A stretch of 64,000 nt of DNA from Macrocystis pyrifera (lineage: Eukaryota; Sar; Phaeophyceae; Laminariales; Laminariaceae): assembly GCA_031763025.1 (NCBI GenBank), contig JASSKH010000009.1, positions 1,116,001 to 1,180,000 of the forward strand, in the 5' to 3' direction. This document shows, one piece after another, positions 37,101-46,083 of the stretch (positions are counted from its first letter, which is position 1; each line of letters starts with the position of its first letter). The notes beneath the pieces were generated by a model. That model saw only the letters and a program-made list of their open reading frames with translations, had not been told where the DNA came from and searched no databases. Both the position numbers and the translations under genes were made by a program.

Positions 37101-40100
37101 ACAATAAGGCCAAACGCGCCTTCTGTATTTGCGATCAGATCTGAAACGATCAAGTCTCGAGAAGGCCAACAGCCGTTTTCCCTGCTGCGCTAGAGAAAAT
37201 GTTCAATTTCAAGTCAATTTCCAGGTAGTCTGTTCACGAAAGCGGGGTGTAATCCTAAAGCCTGAAAAGGGTTACACATATTCAGAAACCTAATTGTGAC
37301 TATAATTCCAAGTAACTTGTCCCCACAACGGTATTTCAGTACTAATAATAATAGGGCTTGCCTTGTTTTTTGTGGTGTGTAGCATACACGTAAGCAAAGC
37401 AAGGCAGTGCCAACCAGGAGACATGGACACCTGCTGATAGTTAATACTTACGGAGGCTTTGAGCATGGCGCTTAACGCCGACCCTTCGACCCGAGAACCT
37501 CTAGGCAGTGATCAGTGCCGGGATGCTGTGCTTGGTGAGACTCTTGGTGGATTCGGCCGACTTGGGTCCTGTGTCTGGCAAGACTCTACGCAAGTTGATT
37601 CGTCCCGCTCGGGAAGCTGTGGCTTGGAAAAACTCGGCGTTTATTGAGCCGCGCAGAATACAACCCCTTATCCAGGCAAAGTGCGCAAATAGTTACCGTG
37701 AGAAGATTCACTATCAGCATATGTCCACTACACACCACCGACGGCGGAAAAAAGTAGTACCGGTGAATTGCAATGCACAACCAAGCAGAATTCACAGCGC
37801 ACACGCACCAGCCAGCAGCAGGAACAGGACGCTGTGACGTCCTCGTATGATGCATACCAGGTATCAAGGTATCATATTTACAGCGCGGCCTCTTTGCCAG
37901 GCAGAGAGCTTTTTGTCGAAGAGTTTCTCCGACGGAGCAATCGTTCGAGCCATGTTTTTTTTTTTATAGAAGATGATGCGCCGCCCCGGATCGCGATTTG
38001 TCTTGCCGTCGGTTGTTGCTCCACGTACGAGGGCCCCATGGCACACGACGGAAGAAGCATTCATTAGAGGGACAGATTCGCCGCTGCCGGCGAATATGCT
38101 ATACGAGACCGCGGTTTGACCCCTTTTGACTGACCGCCCCGACCAAAACTGGTATGTTGGGCCAAAAGAAGCCTGCCTAGCCGCGCCGAAAAGAACGGTC
38201 AGACCGCTTAACTGACTGCCTTGACTGACCGCTACCCTAGACTAAACCTGGTATGTTGCGAGACCGAAGGAGGCCTTGACGCGCCGAAAAGACCATTCGA
38301 ACGGCGATTTGATACCTCGACTGACGCTCACCTACTTGTAAATTGAAGGTAAAAAAAGCGCCTAGAAGGCCGGTCAGACCCTGGACTGACTGCCTAGACT
38401 GACCGTCCGCTACTCAAAAACTAGTATGCTGAGATAAAAAGAGGTCTTGACGCGCCCGAGAAGGCCGGTCTCCTATTACAGCAAGTTTGTTTGTCTGCCC
38501 CTGACGTTCGGTGTTATTCGTGTCAGTAGTATTGATGCACCAGGTACTACGTAAATAAACTGCAACGCCCTAGTAAAAGGGACCAAATGTTGTTGGTATT
38601 AATAGGGAAATGTATAGTTTTTTTTTTGTGTATACCGTAGGTGCTATTTACTTTGGCCCTCCGTGATAGTTCAGTCAGAACATCCGTGTAGAAGCAGCCC
38701 AGAAAGACCGCTAAAGCACGTCCGACTGCAGCTGCCGTTCGATGGCATCTGTACCATGATGTTAGTATTGATGTGCTAAACTAGTGCTACTGCTGTTTTT
38801 ATTTATTAATACTGTAGTTAGGAGACGTCGACGTGAAAACATCCTCAGTTTTGCGGCAAAAAAACCTTGTGTAAGACTCGGACAAGGGTACGACAGCAAG
38901 TGGAAAAATCAGAGGGGGGGGGGGGTTGTCATCGCACCCGCCCGGTTGTTCCGTCTTTCGACAACGGATCCGCTTAAAATATACGGGATCCGCTTAAAAT
39001 ATACGGGACAGACAGCGCCCTAAGCGGACAAAGAGACAACGAATAAATCCTTCTGTGGGATATTGAGACAATGGACAAGTACCGTAAGTGGGATAAAGCG
39101 ACAATGGCATGTCTTTAAGCGGGGGGTAAAGAGACAGTGGACGGGTACTTGCGCGATTCTCAGCAGCCCTTTGGGGGTCCGAACGTCTCCCAAAAATGTT
39201 GGGACGCCCGGATGACGAAAACACATCACCGGGGGGTTTCCTCAAGTCTGTAGGCATTTTGCGTCTGTGGGGAACCTGGCGTTCACACTACAATTGGAGT
39301 CATTTGTATGATTTGTGTTCGTCCGAGTGGTTTCGATGTGTTGTACCAAAACCAATCACCTCGTCTGACGGCCGAGATGAAGCTTAATTTTTGACCGTGG
39401 GTGTTAAAACTGGAACGCAATGAGCTGATCGTTCGTCCGCCATTTTGATGCAAAACAATACACAGCGGGTCGTTTTTTTGTCCCTGCCCCCCACCGCCGC
39501 TTCCTTCTTTTTTTTTGTAGCCGTTCCACGTTTCCGCATTTGGTCATGTGCTGAACTTTTATTTTGTCCATGTACTGACTGGAACTGGACACACGCGCCC
39601 GTTTGGGCGGAGAGCTGTCTCTACCTTGTGCGATCTCGTGTGTTCTCGCCTCGTACCGAGCTCGTGTCTTTCGGTGTGTTTTGAAGCAAGCGCTCTGCCT
39701 TGCGTGCCTTGTCGGTCGCTATGATGCTGGATGAGGTTTGTTTTTTGTTTGAAGCATGCCTTGATTTTGCCGTGGAGTGCTACGTCTTGCGTTCGCTACA
39801 AGCGCGCGTTGCCTTATGCATCGCTCGCTACCTTGCGAGTTGTCTGTAGTGCGCTCCACCTCCTTGAGGTTTGAAACAACGCGTACCCTGTCAAATGCCA
39901 ATTCGGACCGCAAAATAAGCATCGTTTAGACATGACCACCAATATGAAACGGTTTTTTATATTTCCGCTCACGGTGATGAAAGCCTAGCCTTTGACTTCA
40001 TGAGGACACAGGTGTCGATTAAACCTGACCCCCCACCCTCCCCCCCCCCCCCGACCGTCCAGGTGCATGCTTCTATTCATGGCATGATCGGCGGCGGTTT

Positions 40101-41740
40101 CAACTGCAACGTGAGTGCTCCTGTAGTAGTGTTGGGTATCGTATCCAAAGTTTCAATGTATCGATATTTAGATATATCGTATCTATCGAACGTGTTTTGC
40201 CCTTCATACTTCATACGAGTACCCGTCTTCTTTAGGTAAATGTGAACAAACATCCAATATATCAAGTGTCAAAATCTTGTATACTGGTATCGATTAGTTT
40301 TTTGTTTATCGGTGTCGTGCATGCCGAACTCGATTATCGTTCGATATCCAACACAATCTTGGAACAGCTCTCTGGGTCTTGTTCTTCTTTTGAGTCGGAT
40401 CTTCGGTTTGGATCTTTGTTTTTTACGCCTGTGTACGAAGAGTACTTTGTCTTTTTGTTCGAGCTGCACAAATCCTGTATCGTATTAATGTTCACCATGT
40501 TAGACCTTTTTTGTGGTGTGAATGGAAATATACCTTGTTCTGTGAAAAAGGTGTCCGTTATGTAACGCTCTCGTACTGCCGTGCGCTTGCTACGCTGCTC
40601 GCAGACGGTTGACAACACAATATTCATCATTTTTTCGGCCGCCACATGTCTTCCACACTCAGAAAGCGCTTAAGCTCCAAGTTTGGTGCAAGTTTGTTTT
40701 TTCCCCCTGCTCCTGTTCCCTCTACCGTCTTTCTGTTTTTTCTTGTGTTTGATGGCTACACATCTTGCAACAATCACAGAAAGCGGTTAAGCTCCTACTT
40801 TGCGGGCACGTTTTTGTTTGTTTTTTTTTCCCTCATCTACCAGTTCCTCGCCATCCGTTTTTGTTTCGCGTTTCGCGTGTGTTCAGGTGGACATGGCCCT
40901 CTTCCATGAAGAGCACCCGGAGTACTCGCAGGATCTGCTTACCTTCGCGCTGGAGTTTCTCCTGGCCAACAGGTGGCCCGCCAACAACCTGATGGCGGGG
41001 TACAACACCTGTGACGAGGTCTGCGTTCCGGGTCAGATCGAGCCCTGCGGCTGCACGTGCCACGTCGATCCCTTCGATTTTACCGACGACGAGGTATGAA
41101 TCGTGGTTGCGAGCGAATGCGATTGTCTATTTTTTTCACGGCGTCCGAACATAGAGGAGAATCCCTTTTCGACTTTTTTTTTCGTGGGAGCGTCCGCCGA
41201 ACGCAGTAGTGCTTTGCCTTATAAATCAAAAGACGAAACACGCGGGAAAAAAATAGTTGGGGTTTGGAATGGATTGGATTGACCGTGATGTTACAATACC
41301 GCTTGCAGAAGCAGCAGCAGCAGCGTACGCAAGTTGACGACAGTTACAAATGTGTCCTGCTTGCTGCACGAATTTCTGTCCTTGCAGCAGTAGCGGCAGT
41401 TACACTTGTGCGATAAAAATGGCTGAAACTTGTCCTTCCGTCCCCCCCGGCGATGATATCTCGTTGCGGCGCACAACCGACAAACCTCTGGCAGGTTTAT
41501 GACGTGATGGAAGATTCGGCGAGAGTCCTCCTCAACAGGTTCGGCGGAGACAAGTATGTTGACGAGGACCTCACCATCAGAAACTCCATCGGCTTCGCCC
41601 AGGTACGTTTGCGAAGACTCTAGAGAGAGACCCCGCTGACATATTTTTCATTCCACGAACCGTTGACGGTTGTCCACGAGTATAGCCGTTGACTTTCGTC
41701 CCCTAGGTGTTCATACAACAGCGCCAGATACAGCAGCACA

Positions 41741-41820
<80 letters not shown>

Positions 41821-43085
41821 CCTCTCATCGAAAACAGACGCGGCAATACAATCTCTCCGCGGTGATACCACTTAACTGTTGTCCACTAGCTGTTGACGAT
41901 CATCCCCTAGCCGTCTGACGTGACGATTCCTCTCTGATGGCAGGCGCAATAGTCCGTCCCCTCCCGAAACTGAAGACATTCCTTTCATACTATACTAAGA
42001 GTATGTCTGGTACAAGTATATACCTGCTATGTAATTTGCAAGCACCAGAAAAAAAAAAACGAAAGTTTTACGTGTGACTTATTTTGTCTCGCGTCGTCTC
42101 GCCGAATTAATTGGTCAAATTAGTCCTTCGTATCAGGTATAGAATACATGGGGTTTGATTTTTTTTGTTGTCTCCAGTCTCACCGAACTAATTGTTCAAA
42201 CCCCCCTCGTGCGCTCGGGTTTCGTGCTTGTCTTCTGTTGTGGTCTTTGCATCACAAGAACGGCGAACGCATCAGCGAAGAAATGACCATGCTACTCTAC
42301 CGGCACATGATGATCATCGGGTGCGAGCCGGGCGTGGTCGGCGCCATGAGCACCGGCTCGAGCCCTCTCGACCCCATCTTTTGGGTGCTACACCCTGCCT
42401 TCGAAAAGGCTTCGCACATTTTGGAGCTCGCGGAGAACTACCGGGATACGTACGATTTCGAGTGGGTGGACAGCGATTGCGGTTCGAAGTTGGGCGGGAA
42501 AATTACCGACACGTTCCCCTTTACAGGTGTGCACGGGGTCGGTGGGTTGGTTGGGTGGGTGGGTGTGTCCGAAAACACGCACGCGCGTCAGCATCCTTTT
42601 GACCTTGAGTTGACAAACCAACCACACAAGCCGGATACCTTCACTGGCACCTATTTGCATAACCTTACACGTGTCGTATGCCTAAAATGCCTCGTTTGAG
42701 TCTTTTCACGGGTTGAATGCTGTACTTGGATAAAAAGACAGCCTTCAAGAGCGCGTTCGACGAGCATTGCTGCCTTTTCTCGCCCTGTCTTGATACACTT
42801 TTGAATGCTTTGTTTATACTATTAACCTCGCTCTCTTCCCTCTATTTTGCCTTATAATTACCTCGCTCTCTCTTCAATGTTTTCTCAGACGAAATGCTCG
42901 GCTTCGGAAACGGGACGAAGCACCTCACGAACCAAGAACTCTCCGGACGCCTGCACCCACTGAACTCGAAACTGCCCTACATATTCCGTGGCTTCGATGA
43001 GTGGGGTGACTGTACGGACTGGGACCCCTGCCCCGAGTGCAGCCGCTTCCGGACGAGAACATCTGAAGAAAAAATGGCGTTTTGA
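18788..43085 (+). CDS. tyrosinase-like type-3 copper protein, split gene (overall span)
   Basis: Ten exons are inferred: 18788-19153 (uncertain), 20835-21359, 32843-32988, 34729-34924, 36012-36149, 40063-40110, 40887-41093, 41495-41602, 42259-42526 and 42889-43085. Every internal junction is GT-AG and keeps phase. Exons 2-10 give 610 codons; with exon 1 about 732. Introns range from 362 bp to 11,483 bp and carry SINEs, MITE and minisatellites. The product would bind two coppers through three histidines each and oxidise phenols or catechols, or carry oxygen. With exon 1 it has a membrane anchor, so it may sit in the secretory pathway or cell surface. The true start codon and 5' exon are not located: exon 1 has no in-frame ATG upstream of the membrane segment. 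Confidence 0.8.
20835..21359 (+). CDS. tyrosinase-like gene, exon 2 (N-terminal domain, first copper-A His)
   Basis: It follows CACTCGCAG and ends CAG/GTGAGT, 175 codons. It encodes AIDVGTWTAKEPLTLTVTNE, then LYDLDVVIEPYRETTITVMN (a conserved EPYRETT block), a beta-rich stretch, YVRRELRELTEEDRALFF (the helix before the tyrosinase core) and KIIAAVHNSQ at the end. The last His is placed like the first copper-A ligand, because the next exon supplies the other two after a short interval. The beta-rich N-terminal segment is not part of bacterial tyrosinases. Confidence 0.85.
24016..24205 (+). mobile_element. SINE-S fragment without tRNA head
   Basis: It holds GCGGAAAGCGCGAGAGCGTG and CTTGTCCAGAAGATTCGCGG to GAAAGTAAACTGATGA. 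5'-truncated and internally shortened. Confidence 0.75.
25190..26870. other. compositionally distinct block inside intron 2
   Basis: Rich in TTTCGA, TCGAAA and AAAATCGA words. It includes a (GATTTC)n run at about 26658-26692 and open frames of up to 130 codons (26239-26631) with protein-like composition (NDNGEHILRAAHNCTILRSA) that I do not recognise. It shares none of the repeat families of the flanks, so it may be a single foreign insertion or an old coding element. Confidence 0.4.
26900..26959. repeat. perfect 18-bp inverted repeat, hairpin with 24-nt loop
   Basis: Left arm AGACTTGCCAGATTCCTC (26900-26917), right arm GAGGAATCTGGCAAGTCT (26942-26959), no mismatch. In the intron RNA it would form a stable stem-loop. 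Confidence 0.85.
27179..27430 (+). repeat. diverged two-unit tandem repeat
   Basis: Units at about 27179-27270 and 27321-27410 share GATCGGACG(T/C)CAAAATGG, CAATCTTTTCACAG and an ATTC(T/A)A(C/T)CCCAAT ending. Non-coding, inside intron 2. Confidence 0.6.
27750..28092 (+). mobile_element. SINE-S full-length copy
   Basis: CCGGTGGCTTTAAGCTTGGT at the head carries a small duplication in the A box. B box is GGGTTCAAGTCTCACC. The body is complete and ends in (TA)n. Minus-oriented B-part pieces lie on both sides (near 27557 and 28100-28235), so the SINE probably inserted into a composite repeat. Confidence 0.85.
29040..29408 (+). pseudogene. unrecognised coiled-coil-like frame with 21-bp repeats
   Basis: The frame reads VVNAYNEYKVLSSTFGRQSV, then after a degraded middle LRLRENVTSKS and three copies of a seven-residue unit (TIDDYKR, TIDDHKK, TIDDCE) from 21-bp DNA units at 29319-29339, 29340-29360 and 29361-29378. 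The heptad-length unit suggests a coiled coil. It lies in intron 2 and has no recognised splice partners, so it may be a retroelement remnant. Confidence 0.3.
29640..29840 (+). repeat. composite repeat BC, C-part fragment
   Basis: It shares GACGAGCCT, the TTGACGAAxxxAGGA block and AGGGTAGCAAG...CCAGACCGACT with 35395-35530 and 50330-50440. 5' and 3' truncated. Confidence 0.5.
29890..29977. mobile_element. foldback MITE-F copy
   Basis: CCCTTTAGTACCGCAGTCCC at the left faces GGGACTGCGGTTCTGAAAGGG-type sequence at the right, with a short centre ACCAGTCTAATTCCAAGT. About 88 bp. Three other copies lie at 60872, 62917 and 63008. Confidence 0.75.
29978..30130 (-). mobile_element. TRIM-1 fragment
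   Basis: It has a diverged LTR (AATCGCCAACCCTAAGTAAC), then CCTCCCAGAACGGACCGG (the complement of the polypurine tract and adjoining interior) and CAACACGCGTCACCAACACT. The primer-site half is missing. Confidence 0.55.
32843..32988 (+). CDS. tyrosinase-like gene, exon 3 (copper-A site)
   Basis: A strong acceptor (CCGTTTTTCAG) leads to DYCFHNGVHFLNAHAAFDLW then VERMLQMINPAVSLAFWDF. CFH and NAH are nine residues apart, the spacing of the second and third copper-A histidines in tyrosinases. C-F-H also matches the C-x-H arrangement that forms a Cys-His thioether in some fungal enzymes. FWDF corresponds to the PYWDW-like motif. The exon ends AACAAG/GTAAGC in phase 2 and joins exon 4 to make TYGT-S-WPES. 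Intron 2 before it is 11,483 bp. Confidence 0.9.
33150..33475 (-). mobile_element. SINE-S copy, interrupted
   Basis: The 3' half lies at 33150-33320 (CTTCTGGACAAGCTGTGGTC, GCGCTTTCTGCTTATCAA) and the head at 33430-33475 (GGACCACCCGCCAAGCCACC). Some 110 bp of unrelated sequence with TATTAATA and GTACGAGTA words separates them. Located in intron 3. Confidence 0.65.
34107..34560 (+). repeat. composite repeat BC copy
   Basis: B part at 34107-34340 (ACATCCAGCACAACCAGTGT, GATCACAAAACTACGCCACA) is followed by a purine-rich middle, CAGGGGATGTGGCAGACACT and AAACAGAGCAAGACTGGGGA. Located in intron 3, just upstream of exon 4. Confidence 0.6.
34729..34924 (+). CDS. tyrosinase-like gene, exon 4
   Basis: It starts after GGCGCAG. 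The first C completes Ser from exon 3, then WPESEIFGPNMFGSARGSPD and NDFQIVDGQFANITSAWDPD. It ends NPYGLVDASFNFQ at a CAG/GTACCT donor in phase 0. The (D/E)xMFGSA...GxFAxI pattern corresponds to the loop region between the copper-A and copper-B halves of tyrosinases. A start further upstream is excluded by the phase of exon 3. Confidence 0.85.
35098..35202 (-). mobile_element. SINE-S tRNA-like head only
   Basis: The B box complement GGTGAGATTCGAACCCACG and head complement ACCACGCCACCGGGG are present; body and tail are absent. Located in intron 4. Confidence 0.75.
35390..35960 (+). repeat. C-part fragment followed by degenerate tandem repeat
   Basis: 35390-35640 matches the composite repeat (GTGGATGACGAGCCTG, AGCAAAGTACCAGACCGACT). 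35660-35960 repeats words such as TTTGATTGGC, GCTTACCCATGC and CTTGCACG in a loose tandem. Located in intron 4, ending shortly before exon 5. Confidence 0.5.
36012..36149 (+). CDS. tyrosinase-like gene, exon 5
   Basis: Flanked by CTCGCCCAG and CAG/GTACAG. It encodes 46 residues: DLHGVIRTHSYCGLGGMSKF then TQCDTFVDCFEDSDNLYDWA and RCMELQ. It has four cysteines. The ending CMELQ runs directly into VHASIHG of exon 6, as expected for the helix that carries the first copper-B histidines. Confidence 0.85.
36178..36660. repeat. ATTCG pentanucleotide run and GACCCG-rich palindromic stretch
   Basis: 36178-36210 is (ATTCG)n. 36430-36640 has repeated GACCCGTGA(T/G)ATTTCGAA and complementary CGGGTCGGGG words that could fold. 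Located at the start of intron 5; no exon seen. Confidence 0.55.
38105..38470 (+). repeat. minisatellite, about three units of ~120 bp
   Basis: The block CTGACTGCC(T/_)TGACTGACCG, then TAxxCTxGTATG(T/C)TG, a purine block, CTTGACGCGCC and GAAAAG or GAGAAGGCC recurs at about 38190, 38290 and 38395. Located in intron 5. Confidence 0.6.
38563..38666. mobile_element. MITE-M copy, degraded ends
   Basis: It contains AAAGGGACCAAATGTTG, TATACCGTAGGTGCTATTTA and CCCTCCGTGA, matching the right half of the family. The left terminus is eroded. Confidence 0.6.
38967..39006 (+). repeat. perfect tandem duplication of a 20-mer
   Basis: GGATCCGCTTAAAATATACG occurs twice in direct succession, and the next stretch repeats shorter AAGCGG...AGAGACA words. 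Located in intron 5. Sequence from 39020 to 40060 holds nothing else recognisable. Confidence 0.8.
40063..40110 (+). CDS. tyrosinase-like gene, exon 6 (48-bp micro-exon, copper-B HxxxH)
   Basis: Only 16 codons, VHASIHGMIGGGFNCN, between a C-rich tract ending GACCGTCCAG and the donor GTGAGT. HASIH followed by GMIGG is the canonical HxxxH...(V/I)GG copper-B signature, so this tiny exon holds two of six copper ligands. Phase 0 at both ends, so skipping it would leave the frame open but destroy copper B. Confidence 0.88.
40887..41093 (+). CDS. tyrosinase-like gene, exon 7 (Cys-rich insertion)
   Basis: After GTGTGTTCAG it encodes VDMALFHEEHPEYSQDLLTF, ALEFLLANRWPANNLMAGYN and TCDEVCVPGQIEPCGCTCHV, ending DDE at a GAG/GTATGA donor. 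Five cysteines within about 17 residues suggest a disulfide-bonded loop. It lies between the second and third copper-B histidines, where ordinary tyrosinases have only some 20 residues. Confidence 0.88.
41495..41602 (+). CDS. tyrosinase-like gene, exon 8
   Basis: 36 codons, VYDVMEDSARVLLNRFGGDK then YVDEDLTIRNSIGFAQ, between CTCTGGCAG and CAG/GTACGT, phase 0 on both sides. It continues the insertion between the copper-B ligands. The following intron holds a 75-base G run. Confidence 0.85.
41742..41816 (+). repeat. 75-base poly-G run
   Basis: An uninterrupted run of G followed by six C, inside intron 8 of the tyrosinase-like gene. It may be a true homopolymer or an assembly artefact. Length should be regarded as approximate. 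Confidence 0.9.
42259..42526 (+). CDS. tyrosinase-like gene, exon 9 (third copper-B His)
   Basis: It encodes NGERISEEMTMLLYRHMMII, GCEPGVVGAMSTGSSPLDPI and FWVLHPAFEKASHILELAEN. DPIFWVLH is the conserved third copper-B histidine block. The acceptor is taken at GCATCACAAG (42258). A stronger pyrimidine tract ending TCTCCAG at 42177 is also in frame and would add 27 residues. The exon ends ACAG/GTGTGC with one base over (phase 1), completed by exon 10 to Asp. Confidence 0.82.
42889..43085 (+). CDS. tyrosinase-like gene, terminal exon 10
   Basis: The acceptor is AATGTTTTCTCAG. It encodes DEMLGFGNGTKHLTNQELSG, RLHPLNSKLPYIFRGFDEWG and DCTDWDPCPECSRFRTRTSE, stopping at TGA 43083-43085. The C-terminus is hydrophilic with a CxDWDPCPEC cluster and no further membrane span. 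No poly-A signal could be assigned confidently downstream. Confidence 0.85.
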
Positions 43086-44760
43086 CTTTTGAGGCACAAT
43101 CGGCGGCTTACCCGCTCTGGTTTGAAAAATTGATGCGTTTTGTGGGGCATATAGTCTGGATATAGATACCCGGTATGCATCGTAACCTTGGTACCCGGGT
43201 GATCATTCTATGTTCCCCGGGTTTAGCCAAGGTATTCGGGTTTGATACCCGGGTAAGCCCAGAGTATATTGTTATGAAACACGCCGTTGAAATATGCTGC
43301 TTGTAACCAAGTTATAGCGTCCGACCACGTTCGGTGACAGTACTCGGTCGTGTGCGATCCTGCTATAACCGTTTTTTTTGTACGTACGTAAAGCTCACCC
43401 CCGTAAAATGTACTCGGATGGGTTGCAGCTCACTCTCGATAAGCCGTTTGCGGTTCAGTACTAGATTGACCCGCGGTGGCGCTTTACAGTTTTATATATC
43501 CCCTGGGTAAGGCTTAGGAATTCTCGGAGTACGTAAGTCGACCAAAAAGTAGCAAGTAAATAGTTTGCGTACGTAAAAAAAAGTACGAGGTAGGAAATGG
43601 GTTGGGGGGCAAGAAGGGCGGGTTTGAGGAGGCGCCGTTGATTGATTGTTTTGACCTAACCCCTCGTGTGAAACGTCTCGGCTGACTTGACTCGACATGT
43701 TGTTTCATCATTTTAGGAAACAGCAGGAGTCTTGTCTTGAGGCACAGGAGTGTCCCTTCGGACGTATCATACCTGCGTGCGTTTTTTTTTCTCTATTATT
43801 TTTTGTGTGAGCCTGTCCGCCCCAGTGATCGCTGCACTGCTCATTTGTCATGTAAGAAAAACACATGTGCGCTTCTAGACTCCTATTGTTTTGTTATTAC
43901 GTTCTTTGTTGTGTTTCCTGTCTTATCTTCCGTTTCGACCGCGGGCAGATTTTGTGTACCCGGAAGGGGTTGGTGTTTTCCGTCGTTTTCTCGTCGTTTT
44001 GTTTTCAAATGTTGTCGATGGTGTAGCTCAAGTACAAATAGCTTACCAAAAGGTACGCCTTCCGTTGATGCTGCTGGTCCTGTTTTGTTTCCCTGCCCCA
44101 GTGTAAGGGCATTTTTTGTCTCAAGTTTGGTGCGAGCGTGTTTTAGTGTATGGGATGGTTCAGGCGGTAGACTTTCCTCGTGCGAGGGTAATGTAATGTA
44201 GTTAGATTTCCCTACGCTCGCCTTGTGTATCTTTTATTGTTCGGTCTACGTCGCTATGACGAGATGTACCCGTCTAGCCTTTGGCCCAACCCGGTACTCT
44301 CTCATGTTCCCAATTTTTATCCTTAGTATTACATCCGTTTAAGGGGGCGGGGAATATTCCTCATAATTAGTTTAGACGGCGTGGAGTAACCTATCTGCCG
44401 CTTGGTTTCTTGTTTGCTGTCATAATTTTTTCTAAAGTAGAACTACATGGTGCTATGTACGAGTGTACACACCGCCGTGCAGCGAGAAAAGTTATTTATT
44501 ATTAATAATAAACATAGCTTTCCTTGCAAGCGCACGGCTGGCGGACTGTGCTCTGCGTGCTCCGAGGTAAAACGGTGGGGTGGGCTATTATGCTGCGCCG
44601 GTAGAAATAAGGGTCGGTTCTGTTTTGTATAGCGGATTATTGCCGGGGGGTGGGGAAAGGTGCTTGTTGTGCGGCCACCTCAATTTGGCAGTCTGATGAA
44701 AAGGATATGTATCTGTCGACCATGCCGCACGAGCGAAGTGAAGCTTGCTTATTTTTTGGC
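43086..44760. other. intergenic, no gene recognised
   Basis: Downstream of the tyrosinase stop. CCCGGGT words (43170-43260), T-rich stretches and chance open frames only. It may include the 3' UTR. Confidence 0.5.
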
Positions 44761-44995
44761 GGGGGGGGGGGGGGGGGGGGGGGTACTCATGTCATGCATG
44801 GCCGTAGTAGTCGGATTGCTTACCGTAGACCCTCATACCCCTATACAATGCCAGGACGGAGCACGTCGGGTTTTGCACCGACCAGGCAGACTATCGATTG
44901 CTTGCACCAACCTTTTGCGGAGCGCCTGTGAGATGATTGGCGAGCCGGATGAAGAGTGTGCTGTATCCTACAGTAGTAGGAACCGCTTATTGTGA
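44761..44995 (-). mobile_element. retroposon D copy with poly-C tail
   Basis: A run of about 23 G (44760-44782; C on the minus strand) abuts TACTCATGTCATGCATGGCC. Further in are ACGGAGCACGTCGGGTTTTG and ACCAGGCAGACTATCGATTG, the standard order of the unit read backwards. Confidence 0.75.
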
Positions 44996-46083
44996 CACGG
45001 CTTTCTTACGTATGGATGACGTCATTGAATGAACCGATTTGGGGGGGGGCGCGCAGCGGGCGTTGGCAGCGTTGTTGTTTGGAAAACTTTACAAGTTTCG
45101 GAGCGCAACGGCAACAGCTATATCCACGCCTACATACGTAGCGTGCGCGAGTGGGTGGGTGGGTCGTGGTGGTGGTTTGCGAGAGAGTACTACGAGTGAA
45201 GTGTCGTTTTTGGAATTTGTCGGGTGCCATGGCTACGCGTCCGTCCGTGTGCGTGTACTGTGCATGCGCGTAGAGCTATTTTTTCCATGTGCTTCTCACC
45301 CTTCTGTTAATATGTTGATTAAAAACGATCACAATCACAGTTCTCATTTTTTTCCTTGTTTCATTTCAAACCCAGTCAGTGCTTTCGCGTATCATGCCGT
45401 GGCGGCAGTGCGTACTGTTGGAATCCCGCGGGTGGTGCAACACGCCCCTCGTGGTTTTGTTACCGCATGTTGCATGTCGTCCTGCTGCCACACCAGCAGC
45501 AGCAGTCATTTATTGTAGAGAAAAAGGAAAAAATAATTACTTACCTGGACGTTTTATTTCATGTTCATGTAAGATCATCCACGTGCGCAGGTGTTTGGCG
45601 CGTCGCCTCGTATATTCCGAGCGGTTGGCGAAGATGTAGAGTGCCATGAGACAGTAGTAAGATGTAAAAAATACCAGGTATCTATTGTTGTTTCGTGTAT
45701 AGAACTCGGAACAACCCATGAGTGCAAGAAAGGGTGCCTCGCATCCTGGCGACGACGCAATACGCATCCCATCCTGTGGAACAGAACTCCCGTCATCTCC
45801 GAACATGAATTGTAGCAGCGGCAAGAGCACCTGCACGAGTTCTATAGCTATGGGATCGATTTTAGGGGGGAAATCGGTTTTGCAGTGCTGAAGACATATC
45901 TGAAGTGAAGCGCGTCACCGCGCAGAAACCTTGTACAACTAGTACAACTTCAGATGCGCACGGTTCCCGTCGACGGAAGTTCTTGAACCTTCCCTACCTT
46001 GCCAGGAAACAATAGACGTTGCAACCCCCCCCCCCCAGTTCTACTTGTTAGAACGACTGCGGCAAGGCGGTGGCATTACAGGC

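Noticed and set aside
41620-41918. Poly-Gly or poly-Pro open frames
   Set aside because: They are produced by the 75-base G run inside intron 8.
42241-42261. Copper-B HxxxH sought in exon 9 (YRHMMIIG)
   Set aside because: At first the third-histidine exon seemed to lack HxxxH; the true motif HASIH was then found in the separate 48-bp exon at 40063-40110.
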